A DNA stretch of 64,000 nt from Maribacter caenipelagi (lineage in GTDB: Bacteria; Bacteroidota; Bacteroidia; Flavobacteriales; Flavobacteriaceae). Location of the stretch: contig NZ_SNZW01000015.1 in NCBI RefSeq assembly GCF_004364175.1, forward strand, positions 382,326 through 446,325, written 5' to 3'. The notes under the pieces were generated by a model, which did not search any database, was not told where the DNA came from, and was given only the letters and a program-made list of their open reading frames with translations. The position numbers and the translations under genes are program-made. Shown here piece after piece: positions 8,291 through 17,504 of this stretch (position 1 is its first letter; every line of letters starts with the position of its first letter).

Positions 8291-9277
8291 ATGCGCGAAG
8301 CTGCTTTTGTGAAGCAAAATAAGGAAAAATGGATTGCATTCATAAATGCCATAAACCTTGGTGCTACCTCAAACCCAGATCAACTTGCCAATGGATACAT
8401 TCAACTTACCAATGATTTAGCCTACGCGCAAACGTATTACGCAGAAAGTAAGACTTTATTGTATTTAAACGGATTAGCTTCTCAAGCACACCAAAAAATC
8501 TACAAGAATAAAAAAGAAAGTAAAAACCGAATTCTTAGCTTTTGGGTAACTGAATTTCCACTATTTTTTAAACAATATCACACTACACTTGGCATTGCTT
8601 TTTTAATATTTTTTATCGCATCTGCGATTGGTTCTTTTTCTGCTTTAAACGATGCAACCTTTGTTCGTTTAATTTTAGGTGATGCATATGTAAACGAAAC
8701 CCTTAATAATATTGCTAATGGTGATCCTGCCGCTATTTACAAAGGTGGTAGTGAAATAGGTTCATTTTTAGGCATTACCATTAATAACATAAGAGTTGCA
8801 TTTCTTGCCTTTGCATTTGGGGTAATTACTAGTATTGGCACTGGTTATATTCTTTTTAGTAATGGCGTTATGCTAGGTGCATTCATCACTTTCTTCTATA
8901 CGAAAGGGGTTTTCTTCGAAGCAAATAAGCAAATATGGTTACATGGTACCATAGAAATTTCAGTTATTATCATTGCGGGGTGCGCTGGCTTAATAATGGG
9001 CAATAGCATTCTTTTTCCCAAAACGTACTCGAGACGCGCTTCCTTTATGAAAGGTGCCAAAGACGGACTAAAAGTTGTGGTCAGTACCATTCCATTTTTT
9101 ATCATTGCCGGCTTTATCGAAGGTTTTATTACCAGATACACAGGTATGCCCAATTGGCTGGCATTTCTAATAATTGGAGCTTCTTTATTCTTAATTATAT
9201 TTTATTACATAGCATACCCGATCATACTTAATAACCAACATGAAAGACAATTACATACCATTACAGGTAAACCGTGA
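8291..9277 (+). CDS. SpoIIM-like (stage II sporulation protein M family) membrane protein
   Basis: 328 residues with an 85-residue soluble N-terminus (MREAAFVKQNKEKWIAF...) and several transmembrane segments between about 95 and 315. The SpoIIM-like core includes GSFLGITINNIRVAFLAFAFG and NGVMLGAFITFF, followed by LHGTIEISVIIIAGCAGLIMG with the conserved His-Glu (HGTIE). In non-sporulating bacteria this family is found next to RDD, DUF4129, MoxR and DUF58 genes; its role there is not known. The gene is the first of the plus-strand operon and overlaps the next gene by 38 bases. Confidence 0.83.
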   Translation: MREAAFVKQNKEKWIAFINAINLGATSNPDQLANGYIQLTNDLAYAQTYYAESKTLLYLNGLASQAHQKIYKNKKESKNRILSFWVTEFPLFFKQYHTTLGIAFLIFFIASAIGSFSALNDATFVRLILGDAYVNETLNNIANGDPAAIYKGGSEIGSFLGITINNIRVAFLAFAFGVITSIGTGYILFSNGVMLGAFITFFYTKGVFFEANKQIWLHGTIEISVIIIAGCAGLIMGNSILFPKTYSRRASFMKGAKDGLKVVVSTIPFFIIAGFIEGFITRYTGMPNWLAFLIIGASLFLIIFYYIAYPIILNNQHERQLHTITGKP

Positions 9278-10178
9278 TTTTGGCGGAATCGTATCCGCTT
9301 ATTTCGACTTTTTCAAACAGAATATTAAAAACTTTACCAATGTTTTTATCAGTTACAATGGTGTTTTTTTAATAGGTCTATTAATTACAAGTTATTTACT
9401 AGTATCTGGTTTTTTGGGAATGATTGCGCAAGAATCTAGCAATGATTTTAATGGAAGTGGTATTGAATTTGAACAAGACTACTATATTTATTTAGGTATA
9501 GGTGGATTTTTATTCGTTATCATCTTCTTAGGTGTTGCTTTCTTAAATTATTCGCTTTCTACCAGCTATATGATTAAATATGTAGAGACTAGAGATAAAA
9601 ACGTAGATAAAAAAGAAGTTTGGGAGCTAGCTAAAAGCCAATTCGGAAATATCTTTCTATTTGTATTACTATTGATACCTATTTACTTTGTATTTCTTAT
9701 TGTAGCCGTCATTTTGGCAATTATACCTTTAATAGGCTTTATTGGGCAATACATTGTACAATTCTTTTTAACCGCATGGGTAGGTGTTTCATTTTTTGAT
9801 ATGCTTCAAAAGAAAAAAGGAGTGACAGAAGCATTAGGCGAAGGCTGGAAATTAGTAACCGCTAACTTTTGGAAATCTGTAGGTGTTAATTTCATCTTAG
9901 GTCTTTTATTAGGTATTCTATTGGTAATGGCCTTAATAGTACCTGGTATTATTATAGGAGTCTATACCTTTCATGTTGTTGAAAATAATGTTGACTACTC
10001 GCACTCTATAGTTTCTACTATCATGTATACCTTAGGTACTTGCATAGTTTTAATTATTGCAGTGTACGGTCAATGTCTTAGTCAATTCGTTAATGGTATA
10101 TTATATTATGCCTTACATGAAAAAACTTACAATGAAAACACTAGAGCTACAATTGAACAAATAGGTCAAAACAATTAA
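9240..10178 (+). CDS. Multi-span membrane protein of the SpoIIM/DUF58 operon
   Basis: 312 residues with a 35-residue soluble start (YIPLQVNRDFGGIVSAYFDFFKQN) and about six transmembrane segments (near 43-63, 90-110, 145-175, 178-195, 213-240 and 265-285). Position and the RDxGxI-x-FxxFKxN-like N-terminus match the hypothetical protein that follows SpoIIM in comparable Bacteroidetes clusters. The start codon lies inside the SpoIIM gene in another frame; because the N-terminal motif begins at once, the 38-base overlap seems genuine and suggests translational coupling. Function unknown. Confidence 0.75.
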   Translation: MKDNYIPLQVNRDFGGIVSAYFDFFKQNIKNFTNVFISYNGVFLIGLLITSYLLVSGFLGMIAQESSNDFNGSGIEFEQDYYIYLGIGGFLFVIIFLGVAFLNYSLSTSYMIKYVETRDKNVDKKEVWELAKSQFGNIFLFVLLLIPIYFVFLIVAVILAIIPLIGFIGQYIVQFFLTAWVGVSFFDMLQKKKGVTEALGEGWKLVTANFWKSVGVNFILGLLLGILLVMALIVPGIIIGVYTFHVVENNVDYSHSIVSTIMYTLGTCIVLIIAVYGQCLSQFVNGILYYALHEKTYNENTRATIEQIGQNN

Positions 10179-10179
10179 T

Positions 10180-10902
10180 TTGAAGCATACTTTTCTTCTC
10201 ACTTTATTTCATTTATTAACGCTATGCACATTTGCTCAGGGCACGAACGATAGTATTATAAAAATTGATTCTTCGTCTGTATTGACTTTAAGAACTTTTG
10301 AAGAAGATATTTCTAAAAAGTATACGGGCGACGAGTTTAACTAAACCTTTAAAACAGGTGAATCTCAAAACCTGTTAACACGATTTATCAATTGGGTCGG
10401 ACAAGGATTGAGCAATATTTTTGGTATCAATATATCGCCACAAGTATTAGAAATTATTGAATATCTCATCTACTTTTTACTGGTAATTCTAGTTATCTAC
10501 CTTATTGTAAAAGTACTGATCAACGAAAATTTTAATTCACTTTTTCAGAAAAAAGCGAAAACAATAAACGATATCAACTTAACAGAAGAACATATAGAAG
10601 GTATTGACATTAGTAAATTACTTACCACGGCCATCGAACAAAAAGACTACCGACTTGCCATACGCTACCAGTTCTTACTCACTTTGCAAAAGCTGTCTAA
10701 AAGTGATATTATAGAATGGCATTTCGATAAAACAAATTCAGACTATTTTACTGAAATAGAGCAACCAGCCATAAAAAAAGGATTCAAAAAAGTAGCCTAT
10801 CTGTACGATTATATCTGGTATGGCGAACAGACTATAGATGACATAAAATACACGAAATCGGTTTTAGATTTCGAATCGATCAACAAACAAATTCAATCAT
10901 AA
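10180..10902 (+). pseudogene. DUF4129 protein gene interrupted by an in-frame TAA
   Basis: From a TTG start at 10180, one base after the previous stop, the frame encodes a signal peptide (KHTFLLTLFHLLTLCTFAQ) and a short acidic stretch, ending at TAA 10342-10344 (codon 55) right after KKYTGDEFN. The same frame continues without further stops to 10902, giving TFKTGESQNLLTRFINWVGQ, a transmembrane helix (LEIIEYLIYFLLVILVIYLIVK) and the soluble DUF4129 domain (DYRLAIRYQFLLTLQKLS, IIEWHFDKTNSDYF, YDYIWYG). A single substitution of a tyrosine codon (TAT/TAC) to TAA would explain it. The C-terminal part (10408-10902, TTG start, 164 residues) could still be made by re-initiation. A sequencing error is the main alternative. 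Confidence 0.8.
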
Positions 10903-10903
10903 T

Positions 10904-12124
10904 TTGGGTAAACGTTCTAAAATAATACTTGGGCTTTTGATTGCGGTGCTAATTGGTATCATCGTAACCGAAATAGTACGCCCTAGACCCATAAACTGGA
11001 GACCTTCATATACATCTGTATCTAAAATTCCTTTTGGTTGTTTTGTGCTTTTTAATGAACTACCCAATATTTTTTCCAAGAGCGAAATTGAGTCCGTTGA
11101 AAGTAGCATGTATGATGCTCTAATACAACGTGATAGCACCATACCTTCTAATTATTTAATCATTAACGATTATATTTATTTAGATGAACAAGAGACAAAT
11201 CAGGTTTTAAAATATGTGGAAAATGGTAATCATGTTTTTATAGCTACAAGTAATCTTACAGGGCAATTAGCAGATACTTTAAATATTGAAATTACACAAC
11301 AGTATGATATGCAGGAAGACTCGGTCAGAGCTTCTTTCTCCAACAAAAATTTCAAACGAGAACATTTCTATTTTGAAAGAGGAGTCGACCCTTCATTTTT
11401 TGTTAGTGTTGATACAGCAAACACAGAAATATTAGGACACATACAGTTTAAATCTTCTACTTTTTTAGAGGATAATAGGAATGATATTAAATTGAGACCT
11501 AATTTTATAAAGACGTCTTTTGGTGAAGGAAGTTTCATAATCAATACCTTGCCCGTCGCATTTACCAACTATTACGTATTAGGTGATAATAGCGACTACA
11601 GTACACAAAGCTTTTCGTATTTAAACGACCATCTTGTATATTGGGACAACTATAAAAAATCTGGCAGAAAGGTCATAACCTCACCAATGCGATTCATTTT
11701 AAATCAACCCGCATTAAAATGGAGCTATTATTTACTGGTGATCGGGCTTCTACTTTTTGTCATCTTCAAAGCAAAAAGAGAACAGCGAATAATTCCAATC
11801 ATAAAACCTTTGGAAAATTCTTCTGTAGAGTTTGCAAAAACTGTAGGATCACTATATTATCAACATAGAGATTACACTAATTTGAACAATAAAAAAATTA
11901 TCTATTTTTTAACCTATGTTAGAAATAGATACTTTGTAAACACCACTGTTTTAGATGAAAACTTAATTACACAATTAAGTGCTAAAGCGGGAAAATCTAG
12001 AGAAGAAACAAAATCTTTAATAGACCTCATACTCAGCCTAAAAAATAAACCTATACATACTGAACAAGACTCTTTAGCCTTGGTTCAGAAAATCAACACA
12101 TTTAAACAATCTTATGGAAGATAA
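10904..12124 (+). CDS. DUF4350 domain membrane protein
   Basis: 406 residues, starting at a TTG one base after the preceding stop. An N-terminal transmembrane helix (residues 6-24) leads into an extracytoplasmic domain that begins NWRPSYTSVSKIPFGCFVLFNELP, the DUF4350 signature, with a Rossmann-like core (SNYLIINDYIYLDEQETNQVLKYVENGNHVFIAT). A second transmembrane helix lies at about 272-288 (WSYYLLVIGLLLFVIFKAK), followed by a cytoplasmic helical tail of about 115 residues. In this cluster it always precedes a MoxR ATPase gene, here overlapping it by 11 bases. Function unknown. Confidence 0.8.
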   Translation: MGKRSKIILGLLIAVLIGIIVTEIVRPRPINWRPSYTSVSKIPFGCFVLFNELPNIFSKSEIESVESSMYDALIQRDSTIPSNYLIINDYIYLDEQETNQVLKYVENGNHVFIATSNLTGQLADTLNIEITQQYDMQEDSVRASFSNKNFKREHFYFERGVDPSFFVSVDTANTEILGHIQFKSSTFLEDNRNDIKLRPNFIKTSFGEGSFIINTLPVAFTNYYVLGDNSDYSTQSFSYLNDHLVYWDNYKKSGRKVITSPMRFILNQPALKWSYYLLVIGLLLFVIFKAKREQRIIPIIKPLENSSVEFAKTVGSLYYQHRDYTNLNNKKIIYFLTYVRNRYFVNTTVLDENLITQLSAKAGKSREETKSLIDLILSLKNKPIHTEQDSLALVQKINTFKQSYGR

Positions 12125-13112
12125 TACACAAGATGAAAACAACGTAGAATTTAATTCGCGTATAGATCTTACTAAACTACAGGAGTCTGTAGCCAATGTA
12201 AAAGCTGAATTAGGAAAAGTTATTATTGGTCAGCAAGAAATGATCGAGTTATTGATTGTTTCTATTTTAGCAAACGGACATTCACTTATTGAAGGTGTAC
12301 CGGGTGTAGCCAAAACTGTGACGGCAAAACTTTTGGCAAAAACCATGAATGTAAATTTTAGTAGAATTCAGTTTACTCCAGATTTAATGCCAAGTGATAT
12401 TCTGGGTACTTCTATATTCAATGTGAAGACATCTGAATTCGAATTTAAAAAAGGACCTATATTCTCAAATATTATTCTAATCGATGAGATAAACCGTGCA
12501 CCTGCCAAAACCCAAGCTGCCCTTTTTGAAGCCATGGCTGAACGACAAATAACAATTGACGGAAATGAATTTGAAATGCAACCTCCATTTTTGGTTTTTG
12601 CCACTCAAAATCCTGTTGAACAAGAAGGTACATATAGACTGCCAGAAGCTCAATTAGACCGTTTTCTTTTTAAAATAAATGTTCAATACCCTACTTTAGA
12701 AGAAGAAATACAGATACTAGAAAACAAGCATCAACAGAAAAATACGAACGTTGAAGCACTAATAGATTCTGTCCTTTCTGCAGAACAAATTGCAGCTTAT
12801 CAATTGGTGATAAAAGATATCATTGTCGAAGACAATTTACTGAAGTACATAGCCGCTATTGTGAATAATACTAGAACTAATGCCAATTTATACTTAGGAG
12901 CTTCACCAAGAGCGTCTATTGCCATTTTAGATGCCTCTAAAGCTGTTGCAGCCATTAATGGTAGAGATTTCATCACTCCTGATGATATCAAGAAGGTTGT
13001 TGGTCCTATTTTAGGTCATAGAATTATCTTAACCCCTGAAAGGGAAATGGAAGGCTATACTGCTGAGAAGATGATCAGCGACCTTATTCAAACCATAGAA
13101 ATTCCAAGATAA
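12114..13112 (+). CDS. MoxR-type AAA+ ATPase
   Basis: 332-residue AAA+ ATPase of the MoxR family, thought to act as a chaperone that remodels or activates protein complexes, often those containing VWA-domain proteins. Walker A is GVPGVAKT (residues 61-68), Walker B IILIDEINRA (about 121-130), and sensor 1 lies in FLVFATQNPVEQEGTY. The arginine-rich LPEAQLDRFLF block and the C-terminal lid domain (GASPRASIAILDASKA) are present. It is followed 5 bases later by a DUF58 gene, whose VWA-like product is the usual MoxR partner. Confidence 0.92.
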   Translation: MEDNTQDENNVEFNSRIDLTKLQESVANVKAELGKVIIGQQEMIELLIVSILANGHSLIEGVPGVAKTVTAKLLAKTMNVNFSRIQFTPDLMPSDILGTSIFNVKTSEFEFKKGPIFSNIILIDEINRAPAKTQAALFEAMAERQITIDGNEFEMQPPFLVFATQNPVEQEGTYRLPEAQLDRFLFKINVQYPTLEEEIQILENKHQQKNTNVEALIDSVLSAEQIAAYQLVIKDIIVEDNLLKYIAAIVNNTRTNANLYLGASPRASIAILDASKAVAAINGRDFITPDDIKKVVGPILGHRIILTPEREMEGYTAEKMISDLIQTIEIPR

Positions 13113-13117
13113 TTATC

Positions 13118-14452
13118 GTGAAAAAGGTTTTCAAAAATATATTTCTTCAAAAAAGATTCTTTCTGGCTTTAACAGGAATCATCTTGTGCTTTTTAATATC
13201 CTATATTTTTGAAAATTTATCTTTTGTAGCTAAACTTCTCTTTTATCTATTTTTAGCCCTTACAATAGTAGATATTATCCTTTTATTTTTATCTAAAGGA
13301 ACCATAATTGCCGATAGAATTGTACCTGACAAACTTTCTAATGGCGATGAAAACAACATCAAAATCAAGGTCACTAACCAATACCTATTTTCAAGCCAAG
13401 TAAACATTATAGATGAGCTTCCTTTTCAATTTCAAAAGCGCGATTTTAATTTTCACAGCGTATTAAAAACTGGAGAACAAAAATTTTATAATTATATTGT
13501 AAGACCTGTAGAACGTGGAGTTTATAGTTTTGGAAATTTAAATGTATTCGCTACATCGCCCATAGGTTTTTTGACTAAGAAATATACATTTAACCAAGAT
13601 AAAGAGGTACCTGTATACCCTTCATTTTTACAACTTCGTAAATATGACCTTTTAGCTTTTAGCAATCGACTTCTTGAATTTGGAATTAAAAAAATTCGCC
13701 GTATTGGCCATACGATGGAGTTTGAACAGATTAAAGATTACATACAGGGTGATGATATTCGTAATATAAATTGGAAGGCAACTGCAAAAAAAGGTCAGTT
13801 GATGGTCAACCAATTTCAAGATGAAAAATCGCAACCTATTTATTCTATTATTGACAAAGGTAGGGTAATGAAAATGCCTTTTAATTCGCTTAGCTTACTC
13901 GATTACGCTATCAACGCCACTTTGGTCATAAGTAATATTGCACTTAAAAAAAATGATAAAGCGGGTATGTTCGCTTTTAGTAATAAAATAGAGAACAGAG
14001 TTGTTGCAGAACGTAGAAGTTCTCAAATGAATCTTATTCTTGAAACGCTTTATAACCTAAATACTAATTTTGTTGAGAGTGATTTTAGTAGATTATACAT
14101 TGACACAAAAAGAAATTTACCACAACGAAGTCTATTACTTCTATATACCAATTTTGAAACCTTAGACGCACTACATCGCCAATTACCCTATTTGCAGGCG
14201 ATTGCAAAACAACATTTATTGGTAGTTATTTTCTTTGAGAATACAGAACTTGTTGCATACGCTAAAGAAAAACCCAACAATACTCTTGAGATTTACGGAC
14301 AGGCTATTGCAGAAAAATTTATCTACGAGAAACAATTAGTGGTAAACGAATTGAGAAAGTACGGTATACAAACTATTTTAACCAAACCTGAAGATTTGAC
14401 TATCAATACCATTAATAAATACTTAGAAATTAAAGCGAAGGGACTTCTGTAA
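13118..14452 (+). CDS. DUF58 domain (VWA-like) protein
   Basis: 444 residues starting at GTG. Two transmembrane helices occur at the N-terminus (about 14-30 and 35-58), followed by a beta-rich domain (70-170) and the DUF58 core at about 190-280 with HTMEFEQIKDYIQGDDIRNI and NWKATAKKGQLMVNQFQDE. The C-terminal third resembles a von Willebrand A fold (PIYSIIDKGR, LLLLYTNFETLDAL). DUF58 proteins are encoded beside MoxR ATPases across bacteria. This is the last gene of the operon; its stop is one base from the end of the convergent small-protein gene. Confidence 0.88.
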   Translation: MKKVFKNIFLQKRFFLALTGIILCFLISYIFENLSFVAKLLFYLFLALTIVDIILLFLSKGTIIADRIVPDKLSNGDENNIKIKVTNQYLFSSQVNIIDELPFQFQKRDFNFHSVLKTGEQKFYNYIVRPVERGVYSFGNLNVFATSPIGFLTKKYTFNQDKEVPVYPSFLQLRKYDLLAFSNRLLEFGIKKIRRIGHTMEFEQIKDYIQGDDIRNINWKATAKKGQLMVNQFQDEKSQPIYSIIDKGRVMKMPFNSLSLLDYAINATLVISNIALKKNDKAGMFAFSNKIENRVVAERRSSQMNLILETLYNLNTNFVESDFSRLYIDTKRNLPQRSLLLLYTNFETLDALHRQLPYLQAIAKQHLLVVIFFENTELVAYAKEKPNNTLEIYGQAIAEKFIYEKQLVVNELRKYGIQTILTKPEDLTINTINKYLEIKAKGLL

Positions 14453-14453
14453 T

Positions 14454-14924
14454 CTATCGAAGAAGATAAGCTGCCTGTAGTTCTGAGGTTATATCGCCCG
14501 TGCCATTTTCTACGAACAAGGGCAATTGAACTTCATATTGGTTATCTAATTGAGCAACCAAACAACCACAACTTTTTCCTCTTCTATTTCCTCCACGACC
14601 ATTGCCACCATTACCAACAAATACTTCTAAAGCTAAAGCAGATATTACACCTCCCAAAGTCGTAAACACTACATCTCTGGTTTCCCAGTCAGCTCCTCTA
14701 GAAGAATCATAAATTGCTTCTTTAGCTAATCCTGCTGCAAATGCACTCCCAATAGCACCAGCCCATTTCCATCCTCGTTGACCATTAGATATTTTATGTG
14801 CAGCGTAGCCACCGGCAACACCAATTACCACACCAGAACCAATATGCTTGGCCGCATCACCTGGATCCTGAGCACTTAAATTAGTACTTATAATAAATAT
14901 TAAAAATAGAATAAAGAATCTCAT
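14454..14924 (-). CDS. Small exported hypothetical protein
   Basis: With the ATG at 14924 the product is 156 residues and begins with a clean signal peptide (MRFFILFLIFIISTNLSAQ); an upstream ATG at 14969 would add 15 residues and spoil the signal. The mature protein holds glycine-rich hydrophobic segments (HIGSGVVIGVAGGYAAHK, WAGAIGSAFAAGLAKEAIYD, TLGGVISALALEVFVG) and a Gly/Asn/Arg-rich patch with a CGC motif. The pattern is a little like YfiM-type periplasmic lipoproteins, but I would not assign a family. Function unknown. Confidence 0.7.
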   Translation of the reverse strand: MRFFILFLIFIISTNLSAQDPGDAAKHIGSGVVIGVAGGYAAHKISNGQRGWKWAGAIGSAFAAGLAKEAIYDSSRGADWETRDVVFTTLGGVISALALEVFVGNGGNGRGGNRRGKSCGCLVAQLDNQYEVQLPLFVENGTGDITSELQAAYLLR

Positions 14925-15120
14925 TTTTAGGGAATAGGGAACTTTCATTTCCATAACGCACTTTAGCAAGTAAAATTATACTAATAATTTATTGAGTTAA
15001 AGAACTGCACTAGAAAATTAAATCATAGATTTATGCTGTTATCACTGATATTTACAATGTACTCAAGTGTAAAGTTCAGCTTTAGATCCCGACTAAAACT
15101 ACATCAAAAAAAATAATAAA

Positions 15121-15834
15121 ATGAAAACTATTTTACATAAATCCGCTACCAGAGGTCATGTTGACCATGGTTGGCTAAATTCTTACCACAGCTTTAGTTT
15201 TGCAAACTATCATAATGCCGAGCGAATGAATTTCGGAGTATTAAGGGTACTAAATGACGATACCGTTGCAGGTGGTCGCGGATTTGGAACGCATCCTCAT
15301 AGAAATATGGAAATCATATCTATTCCGTTAGAAGGTGATCTTCAGCATATGGACGATATGGGAAACTCAACAATTATTAAAGCTGGCGATGTTCAAGTTA
15401 TGAGTGCAGGCACAGGTGTTTCACATAGCGAGCACAACAAAAATAAAGAAGCAGAGGTTAAGTTCTTACAGATTTGGATTATTCCGAATGAGCAAAATGT
15501 TACTCCACGTTATGATCAAATCTCGCTTAAAGATATTGCGACGAAAAACAGTTTATATCAAGTACTCTCACCTAATGCCGATGATACCGGAGTATGGATT
15601 CACCAAAATGCTTGGTTTCATATTGGTGATTACGATACTGAAACAACAGATTCATACACCTTAAAACAAGAAGAAAACGGAGTTTATGTATTTGTTTTAG
15701 AAGGAAAAGTTGAAATTGCAAACCAGAAATTAAATAAACGCGACGGATTCGGTATTTGGGACACCGACACTTTTGATTTCAAAATTAATAAAGATTCAAA
15801 AATTCTCGTTATGGAAATTCCTATGAGTATTTAA
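15121..15834 (+). CDS. Pirin family bicupin protein
   Basis: 237 residues with the two cupin domains of the pirin/YhhW family. The metal site of the first cupin is intact: H58 and H60 in THPHRNMEI, then H102 and E104 in GVSHSEHN. The N-terminal block (RGHVDHGWLNSYHSFSFANY) and FGVLRVLNDD are typical. YhhW-type pirins show quercetin 2,3-dioxygenase activity in vitro; the physiological role is open, possibly redox sensing or detoxification. Transcribed alone, with its own terminator. Confidence 0.9.
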   Translation: MKTILHKSATRGHVDHGWLNSYHSFSFANYHNAERMNFGVLRVLNDDTVAGGRGFGTHPHRNMEIISIPLEGDLQHMDDMGNSTIIKAGDVQVMSAGTGVSHSEHNKNKEAEVKFLQIWIIPNEQNVTPRYDQISLKDIATKNSLYQVLSPNADDTGVWIHQNAWFHIGDYDTETTDSYTLKQEENGVYVFVLEGKVEIANQKLNKRDGFGIWDTDTFDFKINKDSKILVMEIPMSI

Positions 15835-15864
15835 CCAATACTATCGTTAAAACAATTTTAGTAT

Positions 15865-15893
15865 AAAAAGGCACCAATAAAAGGTGTCTTTTC
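15865..15893 (+). terminator. Terminator after the pirin gene
   Basis: Stem AAAGGCACC / GGTGTCTTT (one G-U pair) with a 7-nt loop and a TTTT tail, 32 bases beyond the pirin stop codon. Confidence 0.75.
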
Positions 15894-16040
15894 TAATTTT
15901 ATAAACTTCTCTTTCTTATATTTAGTTTAAATATGAATATTAACAATTCCCCGATTCTTCATACTTTTTAAGGCGAGTATTAATCTAAATAGACACGTCT
16001 ATTTGATCCTAGAGAAATAAAGTACTTTAAATTTTATAAT

Positions 16041-17417
16041 TTGTCAAAACAAAACACTTCTACTATAAGCACAAAAAAAATCAAATTTTTAGATGAATTT
16101 GGTTTAATAACGATTGTCTCTTCCATTTTTACATTTGCAGTTTATATATATACCTTATTATTTCATTCTTATACTGAACAGTTACTCGCATTTATTGTTG
16201 CTTTAGGTTTCGGCATTGGTTTTATATTAAATCGGTTAAAACTTCATAAAGCCACAAGAATATATATGACCTTGTTCCCCCCGGTAATGTTTATGTCACT
16301 CATATTCTTAATTGGAGGTTTTTTTGGTCAAGCAGTCGCCTTTGCTACAATGGGCTTCTTGGCGTATATAGGTTATCGTAGAAACCCTAAGTTAAGAAAT
16401 CTAATTATCGGTTTTGATATACTAGCATTTGTAATACCTACTATATACATTTCTTTTTATGAACCCATATTGGGTATCATAGATGTTCCGTTCGATGAAA
16501 TTTTTGCATTTTTAGCTTGCTTAGGCTGGCTTTCACTGACATTTAGCATGTATGACGAAAATAAAACAAGAACCTATACTTCCGATTTAGAGAATCACAT
16601 TTCCGCTTTAAAAGAAAGTGAGCTAAATCTTAAAAAAGCCCAAAGCGACCTAAGAAATCAAAACAATAAATTAGCCGTTTTAAACAATGAACTTAAATTA
16701 AAAAATACGCAGATTGAAGAATTCACCTTTATTGTAACCCATGATTTAAGAGGTCCACTAAACAACATAAAGGTCATTGCTAAAGAATTAGAAAAACAAC
16801 ATTCAGCAGCTAACTATGCTGATTTCAGCAACTATTTAAAACATTTACAAAGCAGCTCTACCAGGCTTACAAATTTGGTAGAAGGTTTATTAAAATATGC
16901 TGAAATCGGAAATTCTAGCGGAATGGAGTCTGTAAATATCGCAGAAGTTATACAATTGGTTATGGATGATTTATCAGAAAGTATCAAAGAAACTAAAGCA
17001 ACATTGAACATTGGCGAGATGCCTACATTAATCGCCAGACCCAGCGATATTAGAATGCTTTTTCAAAATTTAGTTCATAATGCACTAAAATTTAAAACTA
17101 ATGAAGGGCAGCCAGTTATAAATATCACCTCGGAAAAAAAGGAAAATGAATACCTTTTTATTGTTTCAGATAATGGTATCGGAATAGCAAAAGAACATCA
17201 AGAAAATATATTTAAAGCCTTTCATAAATTACATAACCAATCTAAATTCGAAGGTTCTGGTATTGGACTTTATGGCAGTAAAAAAATTGTAGACCATCAC
17301 TTAGGTAGAATATCGGTAGACTCGGAAGAAAATAAAGGCAGTACGTTCTATTTTACCATTAATACTCAATCACTAGAACAGAACAAATTAAAAGAACATC
17401 CAATTAGTCTTAATTAA
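16041..17417 (+). CDS. Membrane sensor histidine kinase
   Basis: 458 residues from a TTG start. The N-terminal 170 residues contain about six transmembrane helices and no large periplasmic loop, so it probably senses something in or near the membrane. A coiled coil (about 180-226) leads to the HisKA dimerisation domain with phospho-acceptor H234 in FIVTHDLRGPLNNI. The HATPase_c domain is complete: N box NLVHNALKF (343-351), G1 DNGIG (377-381), G2 GSGIGLYG (405-412). No response regulator gene is nearby, so it is an orphan kinase. The ligand is unknown. Confidence 0.9.
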   Translation: MSKQNTSTISTKKIKFLDEFGLITIVSSIFTFAVYIYTLLFHSYTEQLLAFIVALGFGIGFILNRLKLHKATRIYMTLFPPVMFMSLIFLIGGFFGQAVAFATMGFLAYIGYRRNPKLRNLIIGFDILAFVIPTIYISFYEPILGIIDVPFDEIFAFLACLGWLSLTFSMYDENKTRTYTSDLENHISALKESELNLKKAQSDLRNQNNKLAVLNNELKLKNTQIEEFTFIVTHDLRGPLNNIKVIAKELEKQHSAANYADFSNYLKHLQSSSTRLTNLVEGLLKYAEIGNSSGMESVNIAEVIQLVMDDLSESIKETKATLNIGEMPTLIARPSDIRMLFQNLVHNALKFKTNEGQPVINITSEKKENEYLFIVSDNGIGIAKEHQENIFKAFHKLHNQSKFEGSGIGLYGSKKIVDHHLGRISVDSEENKGSTFYFTINTQSLEQNKLKEHPISLN

Positions 17418-17504
17418 AATAAGCTTATAAAATTTACCTTTAACTGGTTCTTACTATTTTTAAGAAATAGTTATTTTGAACTACTATTAATTTAACTTAA
17501 AAAA

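Noticed and set aside
10408-10902. TTG 10408 read as the natural start of a complete 164-residue protein
   Set aside because: The same frame extends upstream to a TTG at 10180 with a signal peptide and only one stop, and the DUF4129 family normally has that N-terminus; re-initiation remains possible.
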